Assembly (NCBI RefSeq): GCF_027853965.1 | Contig: NZ_JAQGLB010000006.1 | Span: 328,083-392,082, forward strand | DNA from: Saccharopolyspora indica | GTDB taxonomy: Bacteria > Actinomycetota > Actinomycetes > Mycobacteriales > Pseudonocardiaceae | Direction of reading: 5' to 3' | DNA length: 64,000 nucleotides | Shown: piece by piece, positions 36,118 to 44,999 of the stretch | How positions within the stretch are numbered: the stretch's first letter is position 1 | How the letters are laid out: the number at the start of each line of letters is the position of its first letter | The notes under the pieces: model-generated | What the model was told of the DNA's origin: nothing | Databases searched by the model: none | What the model saw: the letters and a program-made list of their open reading frames with translations, nothing else | Made by a program: the position numbers and the translations under genes

Positions 36118-36960
36118 TCAGCGCTGCTGCTCCCGGTCGGCGATGAGCAATTCGTGGTACAGCTTCCTGAGCTCGGCACCGGGTTCGATGCCGAGCCGGT
36201 CGTTGAGGTCCTTGCGCAGGTCGTGGAAGGCGTCGAGAGCATCACTGCGCCGCCCGCTGCGCCCCAGCACCCGCATCAGCTGTCCGTGCAGCGTTTCGTC
36301 GAGCGGGTTCGCGACGATCAGCAACCTCAACTCGCTGATGAGCTCGTGGTGCCCGCCCACCTCGATCTCGGCCTCGATCCACAGGTGCTGCGCGTTGCGC
36401 CGCTGCTCCTGCAGCGCGATCGCCTCCGCCGCCAGCGTCGGACCGCAGGCGACGTCGGAGAGCGGGGAGCCCGTCCACATCCCCAACGCCGAACGCAGCA
36501 GCTTCGCCGCGGCGTCGTGCTCGTGCCTGCGCAGCAGATCCCGGCTCTGCTGGACGATCCGCTGGAACACGAACAGGTCGACCTGCTCGGGGTCGATGCG
36601 CAGCACGTAGCCCGACTGCCTGGTCACCAGGACCTCTTCGCCGCCGGTCGCGACGCCCCATTCCTTGAACATCCTGCGGAGCTGGTAGACGTAGGTCTGC
36701 GCGGTGGCGCGGGCCCGCTTCGGCTTCTCCTCCGGCCACAGCTCTTCGGCCAGGGTCTCGATCGGCACGATCCGGCCGGCCCGCAGCAGCAGCATCGCCA
36801 GCAGCTGGTGGACCTTCCGCGGCTTCGGCGCGAACTCCCGGTCGCCCACGACGACCTCGACCGGACCGAGCAAGCGGAACGCGGGAAGCGCTCGGCATGC
36901 ATCCCGGGCGCCGTCCGCGGTCCTGGCACCTGGCTCCATCGTGAGAACGTGTCCTGACAT
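36118..36960 (-). CDS. SARP-family transcriptional activator
   Basis: A 280-residue regulator with an OmpR-like winged helix (about 27-110, FRLLGPVEVVVGDREF to RQSGYVLRI) and a bacterial transcriptional activation domain (about 115-270). It has no ATPase domain, so it is of the short DnrI/ActII-4/RedD type that switches on type II polyketide clusters. It likely acts at direct repeats in the two candidate promoters at 33.4 and 35.0 kb. The start ATG has AAGGGAT upstream. Confidence 0.92.
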   Translation of the reverse strand: MSGHVLTMEPGARTADGARDACRALPAFRLLGPVEVVVGDREFAPKPRKVHQLLAMLLLRAGRIVPIETLAEELWPEEKPKRARATAQTYVYQLRRMFKEWGVATGGEEVLVTRQSGYVLRIDPEQVDLFVFQRIVQQSRDLLRRHEHDAAAKLLRSALGMWTGSPLSDVACGPTLAAEAIALQEQRRNAQHLWIEAEIEVGGHHELISELRLLIVANPLDETLHGQLMRVLGRSGRRSDALDAFHDLRKDLNDRLGIEPGAELRKLYHELLIADREQQR

Positions 36961-36982
36961 CCCGTAGATCCCTTCACCGTGG

Positions 36983-38383
36983 TCATGCCGCTGATTCCTG
37001 CGCGGATCCGGTTCCCCCGGCCGCTGGTCCTCCCCGCCTCTCGAGCACCTGGCCGACGATGTCCGTGGTGTGCTCGGCCCGGCGGAACTCGGCCGCGCCG
37101 ATCACCTCGCGCAGGAATCCGGCGGTCGTGCGAACGCCCTCGCCGCCGATCCGGAACTCTCCGAGCGCCCGGTCCATCCGGCGCAGCGCCTGATCCCTGG
37201 TCGGTGCCCAGACGACGAGCTTGGCGAGCAGCGAGTCGTAGCAGGCGGGCACCCGGTAGCCGGGGTAACCGTGCGTGTCCACCCGCACGAACGGGCCGCC
37301 GGCCGGTACGAACTCCCGCAGGAGTCCCGGCGTCGGCGCGAAATCGCGCGCGGGGTCTTCGGCATTGATCCGGCACTCGACCGCCACGCCGCGCGGTGCG
37401 AGGTCCTCCTGCCGGAACGGCAGCGGCTGTCCGGCGGCAACCCGCAGCTGCTCGTGGACCAGGTCGATTCCCGTGACCATCTCGGTCACCGGGTGCTCGA
37501 CCTGGATGCGGCAGTTGACCTCCATGAAGTAGAACCGGTCATCCGGCCCGAGCAGGAACTCGAAGGTGCCCGCCCCCACGTAGCCGACCGCCGCCGCCCC
37601 GCGCACCGCGGCCCGCCCCATCGACTCGGCCACGGCCGGCGGCAGGCCCGGGGCCGGGCTCTCCTCCACGAGCTTCTGATGTCTGCGCTGCACCGTGCAG
37701 TCCCGCTCGCCCAGGCTCACCACGTTGCCGAACTCGTCCGCGAGGACCTGGACCTCGACGTGCCGCGCGGTGGCGAGGTAGCGCTCGACGTAGACCCTCG
37801 GATCACCGAACAGCAGCTGCGCGTTGGCGGTGGTCTCCCGGTAGGCGGCCGCGAAGTCGCCGGCCTCGTGCACCACCCGCATCCCGCGCCCGCCGCCACC
37901 GGCGGCCGCCTTGATGATCACCGGGTAGTCGATCTCGTCGGCGACCCGCTGCGCCTCCGCCACCGACAGCAGCGGTTCGAGGCTTCCGGGCAGCATCGGC
38001 AGCCCGGCTGCCGCCATCGCCTGCCTGGCGGCGGTCTTGTCGCCGAGCTGCGCGATGACGGCGCTGGGCGGTCCGATGTAGACCAGTCCGGCATCGCTGC
38101 ACACCTCGGCGAAGTCGGGATCCTCGGAGAGGAACCCGTAGCCCGGGTGGACGGCTTGCGCCCCGGTCATCCGAGCGGCCTCCACGACGGCCGGGATGTT
38201 CAGGTAGCTGCGCTTGGCATCGGCCGGTCCGATCTGAACGGATTCGTCGGCCCAGCCGACGACCGCCGACTCCCGGTCCTCGCTGGAGTGCACTGCGACG
38301 ACCCCGATGCCCAGTTCCCGGCAGGTCCGCGCCACGCGCAGCGCGATCTCGCCCCGATTCGCGATCAACACCTTGTCGAACAC
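36983..38383 (-). CDS. Acyl-CoA carboxylase, biotin carboxylase subunit
   Basis: A 466-residue biotin carboxylase. VLIANRGEIALRVART opens the N-terminal domain, AAAGGGGRGMRVV is the ATP-grasp glycine loop, and FMEVNCRIQVEHPVTEM carries metal and bicarbonate residues. It charges the biotin of the carrier encoded just upstream. The GTG start is two bases after the carrier stop codon. Matching carboxylase genes in jadomycin (JadJ) and related clusters raise the malonyl-CoA supply. Confidence 0.93.
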   Translation of the reverse strand: MFDKVLIANRGEIALRVARTCRELGIGVVAVHSSEDRESAVVGWADESVQIGPADAKRSYLNIPAVVEAARMTGAQAVHPGYGFLSEDPDFAEVCSDAGLVYIGPPSAVIAQLGDKTAARQAMAAAGLPMLPGSLEPLLSVAEAQRVADEIDYPVIIKAAAGGGGRGMRVVHEAGDFAAAYRETTANAQLLFGDPRVYVERYLATARHVEVQVLADEFGNVVSLGERDCTVQRRHQKLVEESPAPGLPPAVAESMGRAAVRGAAAVGYVGAGTFEFLLGPDDRFYFMEVNCRIQVEHPVTEMVTGIDLVHEQLRVAAGQPLPFRQEDLAPRGVAVECRINAEDPARDFAPTPGLLREFVPAGGPFVRVDTHGYPGYRVPACYDSLLAKLVVWAPTRDQALRRMDRALGEFRIGGEGVRTTAGFLREVIGAAEFRRAEHTTDIVGQVLERRGGPAAGGTGSAQESAA

Positions 38384-38385
38384 GA

Positions 38386-38907
38386 TCAGACCGCCGGGTC
38401 CAAGGACAGCAGCTTCTCGCCGTGCTCCACGGGCTGACCGTCGGCCTTGATCAGCTCGATAACCCGGCCACCCCGATCCGCGGTCACCGGGATCATCATC
38501 TTCATCACCTCGATGATCCCGACCTGCGCGCCTTCGGCGACCAGGTCACCCGCGCTCACGAACGGCGGCGCACCGGGTTTCGGCGCGTGGTAGAACACGC
38601 CTACCGTCTCCGCGGTGATGAACGCGAGGTCGACGCCGGTTTCGGGGAGCTCGACCGGTGCTGCGGGAGCGCTCGGTGCGACCACTGCCGCGACCGGTTC
38701 CTCCGGCCACTCCACGCCGACCGAAACGTCCCCGGCCGAGATCCGCAGCGAGCGGGGTGGGCGCGTTGATCCGGCGAGCAGCTGAATCGCGTTCTGGGTC
38801 ACGCGATCCAGCAGATCGGCGTCCCCGGCCGGGTTGCCGATGCCGATACCGGCCCCGATCCGGCCACCGAACTCCCGCTCGAGGTGGTCGTTCCAGCTCT
38901 GCGTCAT
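38386..38907 (-). CDS. Acyl-CoA carboxylase, biotin carboxyl carrier protein
   Basis: A 173-residue carrier. Lys136 in IIEVMKMMIP is the biotin attachment site inside a C-terminal lipoyl-like domain. The N-terminal 90 residues are variable, with a Pro/Ala linker near 70-90. It moves carboxyl groups between the biotin carboxylase and the carboxyltransferase encoded on either side. The start ATG follows AGAGAGGACGGAC. Confidence 0.93.
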   Translation of the reverse strand: MTQSWNDHLEREFGGRIGAGIGIGNPAGDADLLDRVTQNAIQLLAGSTRPPRSLRISAGDVSVGVEWPEEPVAAVVAPSAPAAPVELPETGVDLAFITAETVGVFYHAPKPGAPPFVSAGDLVAEGAQVGIIEVMKMMIPVTADRGGRVIELIKADGQPVEHGEKLLSLDPAV

Positions 38908-38932
38908 GTCCGTCCTCTCTGCTCGCCTGGAG

Positions 38933-40606
38933 TCAGTTCGCCGCGCCGTAGGAGCGGAATCTCGCGCGGCGGCGTGCCACGAGTTCCGCCGCGTCCAGCG
39001 CTGAAAGTCGTCGGAGCGCCCCGCTCAGCGCGGCGCTCACGCGGTCCGCGGCCGCACCGTGGTCGGCCTTGTTCCCGCCGTCGGGTTCCGGGATCACGCC
39101 GTCGACGATCCCGAGGTGCAGCAACTGCTTGGCATCGACGCGCAGCGCGGCGGCTGCGGCCGGGGCCATCGACGGGTCGTTCCACAGGATCGCCGCGCAC
39201 CCTTCGGGGCTGATCACGGAGTAGATCCCGTTCGAGCAGATCAGCACCTCGTCGGCCACCGCGAGCGCCAGCGCGCCACCGCTGCCCCCTTCACCGGTGA
39301 TCACCGCGACCACCGGTACCGGGATCCCGGCCAGCAGCCGGATGCTCTCCGCGATGGCGACCGCCTGGCCGGATTCCTCGGCTTCCACCCCGGGGTGCGC
39401 ACCCGGGGTGTCCACGAAGGTGATCACCGGCAGTCCGAGCTTGGCTGCCAGCCGCACCAGCCTGGCCGCCTTGCGATAGCCGTGCGGGCTCGGCATGCCG
39501 TAGTTGCGCTCCGGCAGCTCCGCCGCGGTTCGGCCCCGCTGGTGCCCGACCACCATCACCGGCACACCGCGAAACCGCGCCGGGCCGCCGACGATCGCCC
39601 CGCAGTCGCCGCCGAGCCGGTCGCCGCGCAGTTCCTCGAAGTCCGTGAACGCCCTGGCCAGGTAGTCCAGCGTCGTGGGCCGGCCGAGCTCGCGTGCCGC
39701 TCGCACCTGCTCCCACACGTCGCGATCCGGCAGGTCGTGGTGGTCGCGCACCACCGCTGCGGAGACCTCGTCCACCGGACCGGCCGCGATCTCGGCGCCG
39801 CCGGGCATCGACAGCAGCCGCCCCAACGTGCCGCGCAACCCGCTGCGCGGACGTATGGCGTCGATCAAGCCGTGATCCAGGAGGAACTCCGCGGTCTGGA
39901 AGTCCTCCGGCAGCTGCTGCCGGATGGTCTGCTCGATCACCCGGCGTCCGGCGAACCCGAGCCTCGCGTGCGGCTCCGCGATCACCACGTCGCACAGCGT
40001 CGCGAAGGACGCGGCGACTCCGCCGAACGTCGGATCGGTGATCAGGGAGATGGTGAGCACCCCGGCTTCGTCCAGCCTGCCGAGGGCCTGGCTGGTCTTG
40101 GCCATCTGCATCAGGGCGATGGGCCCCTCCTGCATTCGCGCCCCGCCCGATGCGGCGACGATCAGCAGCGGGATCCGCTCCTGCAGAGCGCGCTCGGCCG
40201 CGAGCGTGATCAGTTCGCCGACCGCGGCACCGAGACTTCCGCCGAGGAACCGGAAGTCCATCACCGCCGCGATCACCCGCGAGCCCTCGATCGTCCCCGC
40301 CGCCACCAGCACCGCCTCGGACATGCCGGTCGCATCACGAGCGCGGGAAAGGCGCTGGGGGTAGGGGACCGAGTCGACGAACCCCAGCACGTCGGCGCTG
40401 CGCGCCGGGAGGTCGAGCACTTCGACGCTGCTCTCGTCGAAGAGTTGCCCGACGCGTTCTTCCGCGGTGAGCCGGTGGTGGTTCCCGCAGTCCGGGCACA
40501 CCTTGAGGTTGCGCTCCAACCGCTTGCGGTACAGCATCGCGCCGCACCCCGGGCATTGCGACCAGTCGGCTTCCCGCGCGAGGGCACTTCCCAGCATCGT
40601 GGTCAT
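38933..40606 (-). CDS. Acetyl-CoA carboxylase carboxyltransferase, fused beta-alpha chain
   Basis: A 557-residue fusion of AccD-like (about 1-270) and AccA-like (about 290-540) parts. The N-terminal zinc ribbon uses C18, C21, C37 and C40 (CPGC ... CPDC). Oxyanion glycine motifs are SGGARMQEG in the beta part and [11 protein letters not shown] in the alpha part. With the two genes downstream it forms a complete three-gene enzyme making malonyl-CoA. The start at 40606 has GGGGAGG ten bases upstream. The fused form differs from the AccA3/AccD5 type used for primary metabolism in these bacteria. Confidence 0.9.
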   Translation of the reverse strand: MTTMLGSALAREADWSQCPGCGAMLYRKRLERNLKVCPDCGNHHRLTAEERVGQLFDESSVEVLDLPARSADVLGFVDSVPYPQRLSRARDATGMSEAVLVAAGTIEGSRVIAAVMDFRFLGGSLGAAVGELITLAAERALQERIPLLIVAASGGARMQEGPIALMQMAKTSQALGRLDEAGVLTISLITDPTFGGVAASFATLCDVVIAEPHARLGFAGRRVIEQTIRQQLPEDFQTAEFLLDHGLIDAIRPRSGLRGTLGRLLSMPGGAEIAAGPVDEVSAAVVRDHHDLPDRDVWEQVRAARELGRPTTLDYLARAFTDFEELRGDRLGGDCGAIVGGPARFRGVPVMVVGHQRGRTAAELPERNYGMPSPHGYRKAARLVRLAAKLGLPVITFVDTPGAHPGVEAEESGQAVAIAESIRLLAGIPVPVVAVITGEGGSGGALALAVADEVLICSNGIYSVISPEGCAAILWNDPSMAPAAAAALRVDAKQLLHLGIVDGVIPEPDGGNKADHGAAADRVSAALSGALRRLSALDAAELVARRRARFRSYGAAN

Positions 40607-40933
40607 ACGCGGACGTCCTCCCCACAGATGGTTAATGCGTGCGACCGGGACGTCGAACGACCGCACAGCGAGAACGTTCGAATAAGGGCAAGTCCCCATC
40701 AACCGCAGAGCTGCAAGCCAGAACACACGATTCAAAACAACTGCGCACTGCATTCAGGACGGATCGCCGGCTGTTTCACCAACACCCGCCCCGCTGCGCG
40801 TACATCGTAAGCACGCCGCGCCGGGCGAATCCAGCGCCGCAATCCCGATCTATGTCAAATCTACTACAAGAAGATGTGAAGAATTTAATCGAAGCACCTG
40901 CCCGCCCCGGGAGCGAAGCCGCCGGGCAACAAG
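40607..40933. other. Promoter region of the carboxylase/SARP/sugar operon
   Basis: No gene was found. On the minus strand GCATTAACCAT (40632-40642) contains a possible -10. TCGAA occurs at 40653 and 40678. Bases 40850-40905 are unusually AT-rich for this genome. No RNA gene was recognised. Confidence 0.4.
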
Positions 40934-40965
40934 GCGCCGCCCGGGATCGAAACCCCGGGCGGCGC
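40934..40965. terminator. Terminator of the response-regulator gene
   Basis: Perfect 12-base arms (GCGCCGCCCGGG and complement) with an eight-base AT-containing loop, about 30 bases beyond the stop of the minus-strand response-regulator gene. Confidence 0.7.
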
Positions 40966-40995
40966 GATCGCAGCCGGTATCGGGCACCAGGGCGC

Positions 40996-41658
40996 CTAAG
41001 CCCCTTCGCCGATCCGGAACCCGATGCCGCGAACGTTGACGATCCACTCCTTGGCCCCCAACTTGCTGCGCAAACTGCTGACATGGGTGTCGATCGTCCG
41101 GCTGGCCAGGGAGAAATCACTGCCCCAGACCTCGGATATGATGCGCCGTCGCGGCACCACGCTCTCGGGCTGGGACGCCAGCAGTCGCAGCAGATCGAAC
41201 TCCTTGCGCGTGATGCCGATCCGGCGCCCACCGACGTGAACCTCCCTGGCATCGGTGTCGATGACCATCCGGCCGCGGCGGATTCGGGACCGGGATCCCG
41301 AATCCGCGCGCACCCGCCGCATGAGCGCATCGATCCTCGCCACGAGTTCGTGGAACCCGTAGGGCTTGACCAGGTATTCGTCGAATCCCGCACGCAATCC
41401 GCGGACCCGCTCCGGCTCACCGCCCCGGGCGGCGAGGGCGATCATCGGAGTATCGCTCGCCGACCGGATCCGCCTGCAGACCTCCCAGCCGTCGAGATCG
41501 CGCAATTCCAGGTCCAGCAGCACCAAGTCCGCCTCGCGGTGCAGGTCGAGCGCATCAGCACCGGTGCCCACCGCACTCGCGTCGTAGCCCTGCCACCTCA
41601 GCGACCGGGTCAGGGACCCCGCCACGGCACGGTCGTCGTCCACTACCAGAACTCGCAA
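40996..41658 (-). CDS. OmpR-family response regulator, atypical (JadR1/LanI-like)
   Basis: A 220-residue regulator with an N-terminal receiver (1-115) and a C-terminal winged helix (125-218, ending VNVRGIGFRIGEG). The receiver keeps D7-D8-D9, D49 and K98, but the conserved Thr/Ser is Ala76 (IALAARG). No histidine kinase gene is adjacent. JadR1, LanI and UrdK-type orphan regulators of this family activate angucycline clusters and some respond to the antibiotic itself. A TTG at 41658 with GGGGA close upstream fits the family start best; ATGs at 41700-41703 are alternatives. Confidence 0.85.
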   Translation of the reverse strand: MRVLVVDDDRAVAGSLTRSLRWQGYDASAVGTGADALDLHREADLVLLDLELRDLDGWEVCRRIRSASDTPMIALAARGGEPERVRGLRAGFDEYLVKPYGFHELVARIDALMRRVRADSGSRSRIRRGRMVIDTDAREVHVGGRRIGITRKEFDLLRLLASQPESVVPRRRIISEVWGSDFSLASRTIDTHVSSLRSKLGAKEWIVNVRGIGFRIGEGA

Positions 41659-42243
41659 GATGTCCCCATTCCATTCCGAGCACACCCGTGCCGGTGCCAT
41701 CATGCGCACGCGAGCCGACCCCACCCGCCGACGAAAACCGCATCAACGACGGACTCGGCAAGCGGAGGCCGGCTCGGCGTACCGAACCGCGACGGATCAA
41801 AAACGGTTTCACCAGTCGAGAAACCGCCCGCCCGCCGGAGTTCGAGAGATCACAGAACCCGAAAGCACCTTTTAAAGCTGTACCAATTCTTCACGACCCC
41901 CAGCGCAGCACGAAACCGGGAAATGGCGGCATCAGCCGCACTCCCAGCAACCTTTCTCCGATTTCAGACCACAGTACACGGCGGATCACGGTTCGACAAC
42001 CATGTTTCACGGGCCGCACAGCACCATTCCACAGCCGCGCAACTCTGGGTTTTAACGATACAACCAATTCCGGGGATTAGCGCTTACGCAGCAGCCCTCG
42101 GCACGCAAACAGACCATTCCCCGCCGCGCCGATCGTCGATCGAGATTCCTCAAGACCGGCCAGGAACGAACAGCGCGCTCCCCCGACCAGGAAGCACGCC
42201 CGCGATGACCGACTTCGACCGGCCGAGACCGCCGGGCGGCGCA
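41659..42243. other. 585-base gap, no gene recognised
   Basis: This stretch upstream of the response-regulator gene is clearly less GC-rich than its surroundings and shows no codon bias on either strand. It has A-rich patches such as GGATCAAAAACGG (41797) and CCTTTTAAAGC (41870). It may be a long 5' leader or a regulator-binding region. No RNA gene was recognised. Confidence 0.4.
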
Positions 42244-42984
42244 TCACGCCTCAATCCGGCCAGTTCGCAGCAGGTAGCTCTCGACCCCATCGAGGACGCA
42301 CTTCAAACCGAACTCGAATTCCTCCCAGATGTGTCCGTCATCACCTTTCCGGTCGCTGATCTCAGCAATGGTCGACGCCAATCTCTGGTATGGACCACTG
42401 CGGTCGGCGGCGTCGCCGGTGGCGTCGCCGAACCGGTTTCGCCACCAGTCGCCGGTCCCCGCCCGGCCATCGGCTCGCGCACGCGCGTCGTCCAGCAGAC
42501 CCAGCGCGAGCCCTTGCCCGTAGGAGGTGACGACACCCAGGAGGTACAGCTGCTCGTGGGCGGCCAGGCCGAGCCCGTCGAAGGCGGCGAGCGCCCACTC
42601 CATCGACGCGAGCATGTTCGGCCGCATCGGCGGCCGCGAGGTGGCGGTGGCCGCGAGCACCCACGGGTGCGCGAAGTAGGACCGCCAATCCTGCTTCGCG
42701 AGCGCTTCCAGCGCATCGCGCCAGCGCTCGGGCCGCGGCTCCGGGTAGGCGAACTCCCCGACCACCTCGTCGACCATGAGCTCGACGAGCACGTCGCGGT
42801 TCCGGACGTGCCGGTAGAGCCCCATCGCGCTGACGCCGAGGCGCTCCGCGATGTTGCGCATCGACACCGCGTCGAGGCCTCGCTCGTCGGCGATCTCGAC
42901 CGCCGCCGACACGATGACCGGCAATGCCAGCCCTTTGCGCCTGGTCACACCCCGTCCACCTTCCCGGTTCGCGCGCTGCTCCAT
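42244..42984 (-). CDS. TetR-family repressor
   Basis: A 246-residue regulator. VIVSAAVEIADERGLDAVSM and IAERLGVSAMGLYRHV form the N-terminal helix-turn-helix (about 20-62). The C-terminal domain is of the TetR_C class. It is divergent from an MFS exporter with a clear inverted repeat between, like LanK/LanJ in the landomycin cluster, so it likely represses the pump until the product appears. The ATG at 42984 lacks a good ribosome site; a GTG at 42948 after GGAAGG is an alternative start. Confidence 0.88.
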   Translation of the reverse strand: MEQRANREGGRGVTRRKGLALPVIVSAAVEIADERGLDAVSMRNIAERLGVSAMGLYRHVRNRDVLVELMVDEVVGEFAYPEPRPERWRDALEALAKQDWRSYFAHPWVLAATATSRPPMRPNMLASMEWALAAFDGLGLAAHEQLYLLGVVTSYGQGLALGLLDDARARADGRAGTGDWWRNRFGDATGDAADRSGPYQRLASTIAEISDRKGDDGHIWEEFEFGLKCVLDGVESYLLRTGRIEA

Positions 42985-43009
42985 TTCGGTGGTTTCGCAC
43001 CCGAGCTCA

Positions 43010-43045
43010 GCGTACAGTGTAATCACGTTTGCTTACAGCGTACGC
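43010..43045. promoter_or_regulatory. TetR-type operator
   Basis: Arms GCGTACAGTGTAA (43010-43022) and TTACAGCGTACGC (43033-43045) are inverted with 11 of 13 matches and a ten-base spacer. They lie between the divergent TetR and MFS genes and end just before the MFS ribosome site. Confidence 0.75.
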
Positions 43046-43058
43046 AAAGGAGAACTTC

Positions 43059-44657
43059 ATGACACCGCCTTCGGCGGCCGGGGGGAAGGCATCCGGGCAA
43101 CGCGCGACTCGCCGGCACTGGTTCGGCCTCGCCGTCATCGTCCTGCCCTGCCTGCTCGTTTCGATGGACCTGTCGGTCCTCTTCTACGCATTGCCGTTCT
43201 TGAGCGCCGATCTGGCGCCGACCAGTTCCCAGCTGCTGTGGATCCTCGACCTCTACGGGTTCATGCTCGCCGGCCTGCTCATCACGATGGGCACCCTCGG
43301 CGACCGGGTCGGACGCCGCAAAGTCCTGCTGTGGGGCGCCGCGCTCTTCGGCGCCGCTTCGATCCTCGCGGCCTACTCCCAGTCCGCCGAGATGCTCATC
43401 GCGGCCCGCGCACTGCTCGGGATCGCCGGCGCAACGCTCGCCCCGTCCACGCTCTCCCTGATCCGCAACATGTTCCAGGACCCCCGGCAGCGCCAGGTGG
43501 CGATCAGCGTCTGGACGCTGGGCTTCGCGGGAGGCGCGATCGTGGGCCCGATCGTCGGCGGCCTGATGCTCGAGTACTTCTGGTGGGGATCCGTCTTCCT
43601 GCTCAACGTGCCGATCATGGTCCTGCTGCTCGCCCTGGGGCCGGTTCTGCTGCCGGAGTTCAGGAACCCGAACGCGGGCCGGTTCGACCTGCTCGGGGCC
43701 GTGCTCTCCCTCGCCACCGTGCTGCCGGTGATCTACGGCATCAAGAAGATCGCCGAGAACGGTTTCGGCTGGGGCTACCTGGGGATCATGCTGCTCGGCA
43801 TCGCGTTCGGCGTGCTGTTCGTCCGCAGGCAGCTCACCGCGCGAAGCCCGATGATCGAGGTGGGCCTGTTCAAGAAGGTGTCGTTCAGCGGGGCGGTGGC
43901 GGCGTGCGCGATCACCTTCCTGGTGCTCGCCGGGCTGGGCATGTTCATCTCGCAGTACCTCCAGCTGGTGCTCGGGTACAGCCCGTTCCAGGCCGCGCTG
44001 TGGAGCGTTCCCGGAATCGGCGGGATGCTGATCGGCGTCACCGTCGCCACCTCGATCGCAGAGAAGATCCGGCCTGCGCTGATCGTCGCCGTGGGACTGA
44101 CCCTGGGGGCGGTGGGATTCGCGCTGTTCGCTCAGGTCACGCCGGAGGCCGGTGTGGGCTGGGTGGTGGCGTCGCAGATCGTGATGTCCACCGGGATCGG
44201 CGCCGTGGCCACCATTTCGACCGACATGGTCCTCGCCACCGCCCCCAAGGAGAGCGCCGGAGCGGCGGCCGCCGTCTCCGAGACCGCCAACGAATTCGGC
44301 GGGGCGATGGGGATCGCGCTGCTGGGCAGCCTGGGCACCGTCGTCTACCGCAGCGAGCTCGACGGGGCGCTGCCTCCCGGCGTACCCGCCAACGCCGTTC
44401 AAGCGGCGAAGGAGACCTTGGCTTCCGCGTTCGAAGTCGCCGCCACGCTGCCCGAGCAGCTCGGAGCGGCGCTGATCTCGGCGGCGAACCGCACCTTCGT
44501 CGACGGTCTGCACTGGGTCGCGTGGATCGGGGCGGGCGGATCGCTGCTGATCGCGCTCTTCGTGCTGATCGTGCTCCGCCAGGTGCCGCCGACCGCGGCG
44601 AGTGGTCACGACAGCGCCGACGACGGCGGCGAACTCGAGACCGCGAACGCCGGCTGA
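43059..44657 (+). CDS. MFS drug exporter (14-helix, DHA2/QacA type)
   Basis: A 532-residue membrane protein with about 14 hydrophobic helices. Motif A is GTLGDRVGRRK (loop 2-3), the membrane start VSMDLSVLFYALPFLSADL carries the D1-like Asp, and helix 5 has the antiporter motif (TLGFAGGAIVGPIVGG). The start ATG follows AAGGAG by seven bases. Proteins of this type export tetracenomycin and landomycin. It is the probable self-resistance pump of the cluster and lies under TetR control. Confidence 0.9.
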   Translation: MTPPSAAGGKASGQRATRRHWFGLAVIVLPCLLVSMDLSVLFYALPFLSADLAPTSSQLLWILDLYGFMLAGLLITMGTLGDRVGRRKVLLWGAALFGAASILAAYSQSAEMLIAARALLGIAGATLAPSTLSLIRNMFQDPRQRQVAISVWTLGFAGGAIVGPIVGGLMLEYFWWGSVFLLNVPIMVLLLALGPVLLPEFRNPNAGRFDLLGAVLSLATVLPVIYGIKKIAENGFGWGYLGIMLLGIAFGVLFVRRQLTARSPMIEVGLFKKVSFSGAVAACAITFLVLAGLGMFISQYLQLVLGYSPFQAALWSVPGIGGMLIGVTVATSIAEKIRPALIVAVGLTLGAVGFALFAQVTPEAGVGWVVASQIVMSTGIGAVATISTDMVLATAPKESAGAAAAVSETANEFGGAMGIALLGSLGTVVYRSELDGALPPGVPANAVQAAKETLASAFEVAATLPEQLGAALISAANRTFVDGLHWVAWIGAGGSLLIALFVLIVLRQVPPTAASGHDSADDGGELETANAG

Positions 44658-44686
44658 GCGGCTGCCGGCGCGCACGACCGCTCAGC
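44653..44686 (+). terminator. Terminator of the MFS gene
   Basis: Perfect nine-base arms (GCTGAGCGG and complement) with a 16-base loop. The left arm overlaps the MFS stop codon. Confidence 0.5.
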
Positions 44687-44999
44687 ACGACGCAGTCCGG
44701 TCCGGGAGAACGAGCACGAGGCTGAGCCGGGAGCGCCTCGCACATCTCCCGGGCCGCTGACCTCGGGACACCGCTGCACGCTCGGTCGAACTTCCTGCGA
44801 CGAGCGGGGTTTCCGCCGTCCACCCGGATGCCGACGGCCCGGCGTGGACCTGGCCCGGCGGAGTGCCGGACGACCGCTGGGTGGACCGTTCGGACGCACC
44901 CGATCCTCCCCCGATCCGGCTCCGGCTGTCGGGGTGCTGGACTACCTTGATCAACAATGCTCGTGATCTTCGGGCAGGTGACGATGGAGGACACCAGCA
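44687..44999. other. Upstream region of the protease gene, no gene seen
   Basis: The stretch holds no supported gene. TTGATCAA (44948-44955) is a short palindrome close to the protease gene, and GGAGG at 44987 is its ribosome site. Confidence 0.4.

Noticed and set aside
40653..40682. TCGAA repeats upstream of the carboxylase gene as SARP sites
   Set aside because: The 25-base distance does not fit the 11- or 22-base spacing of SARP repeats, and the flanking bases differ from the two better sites.
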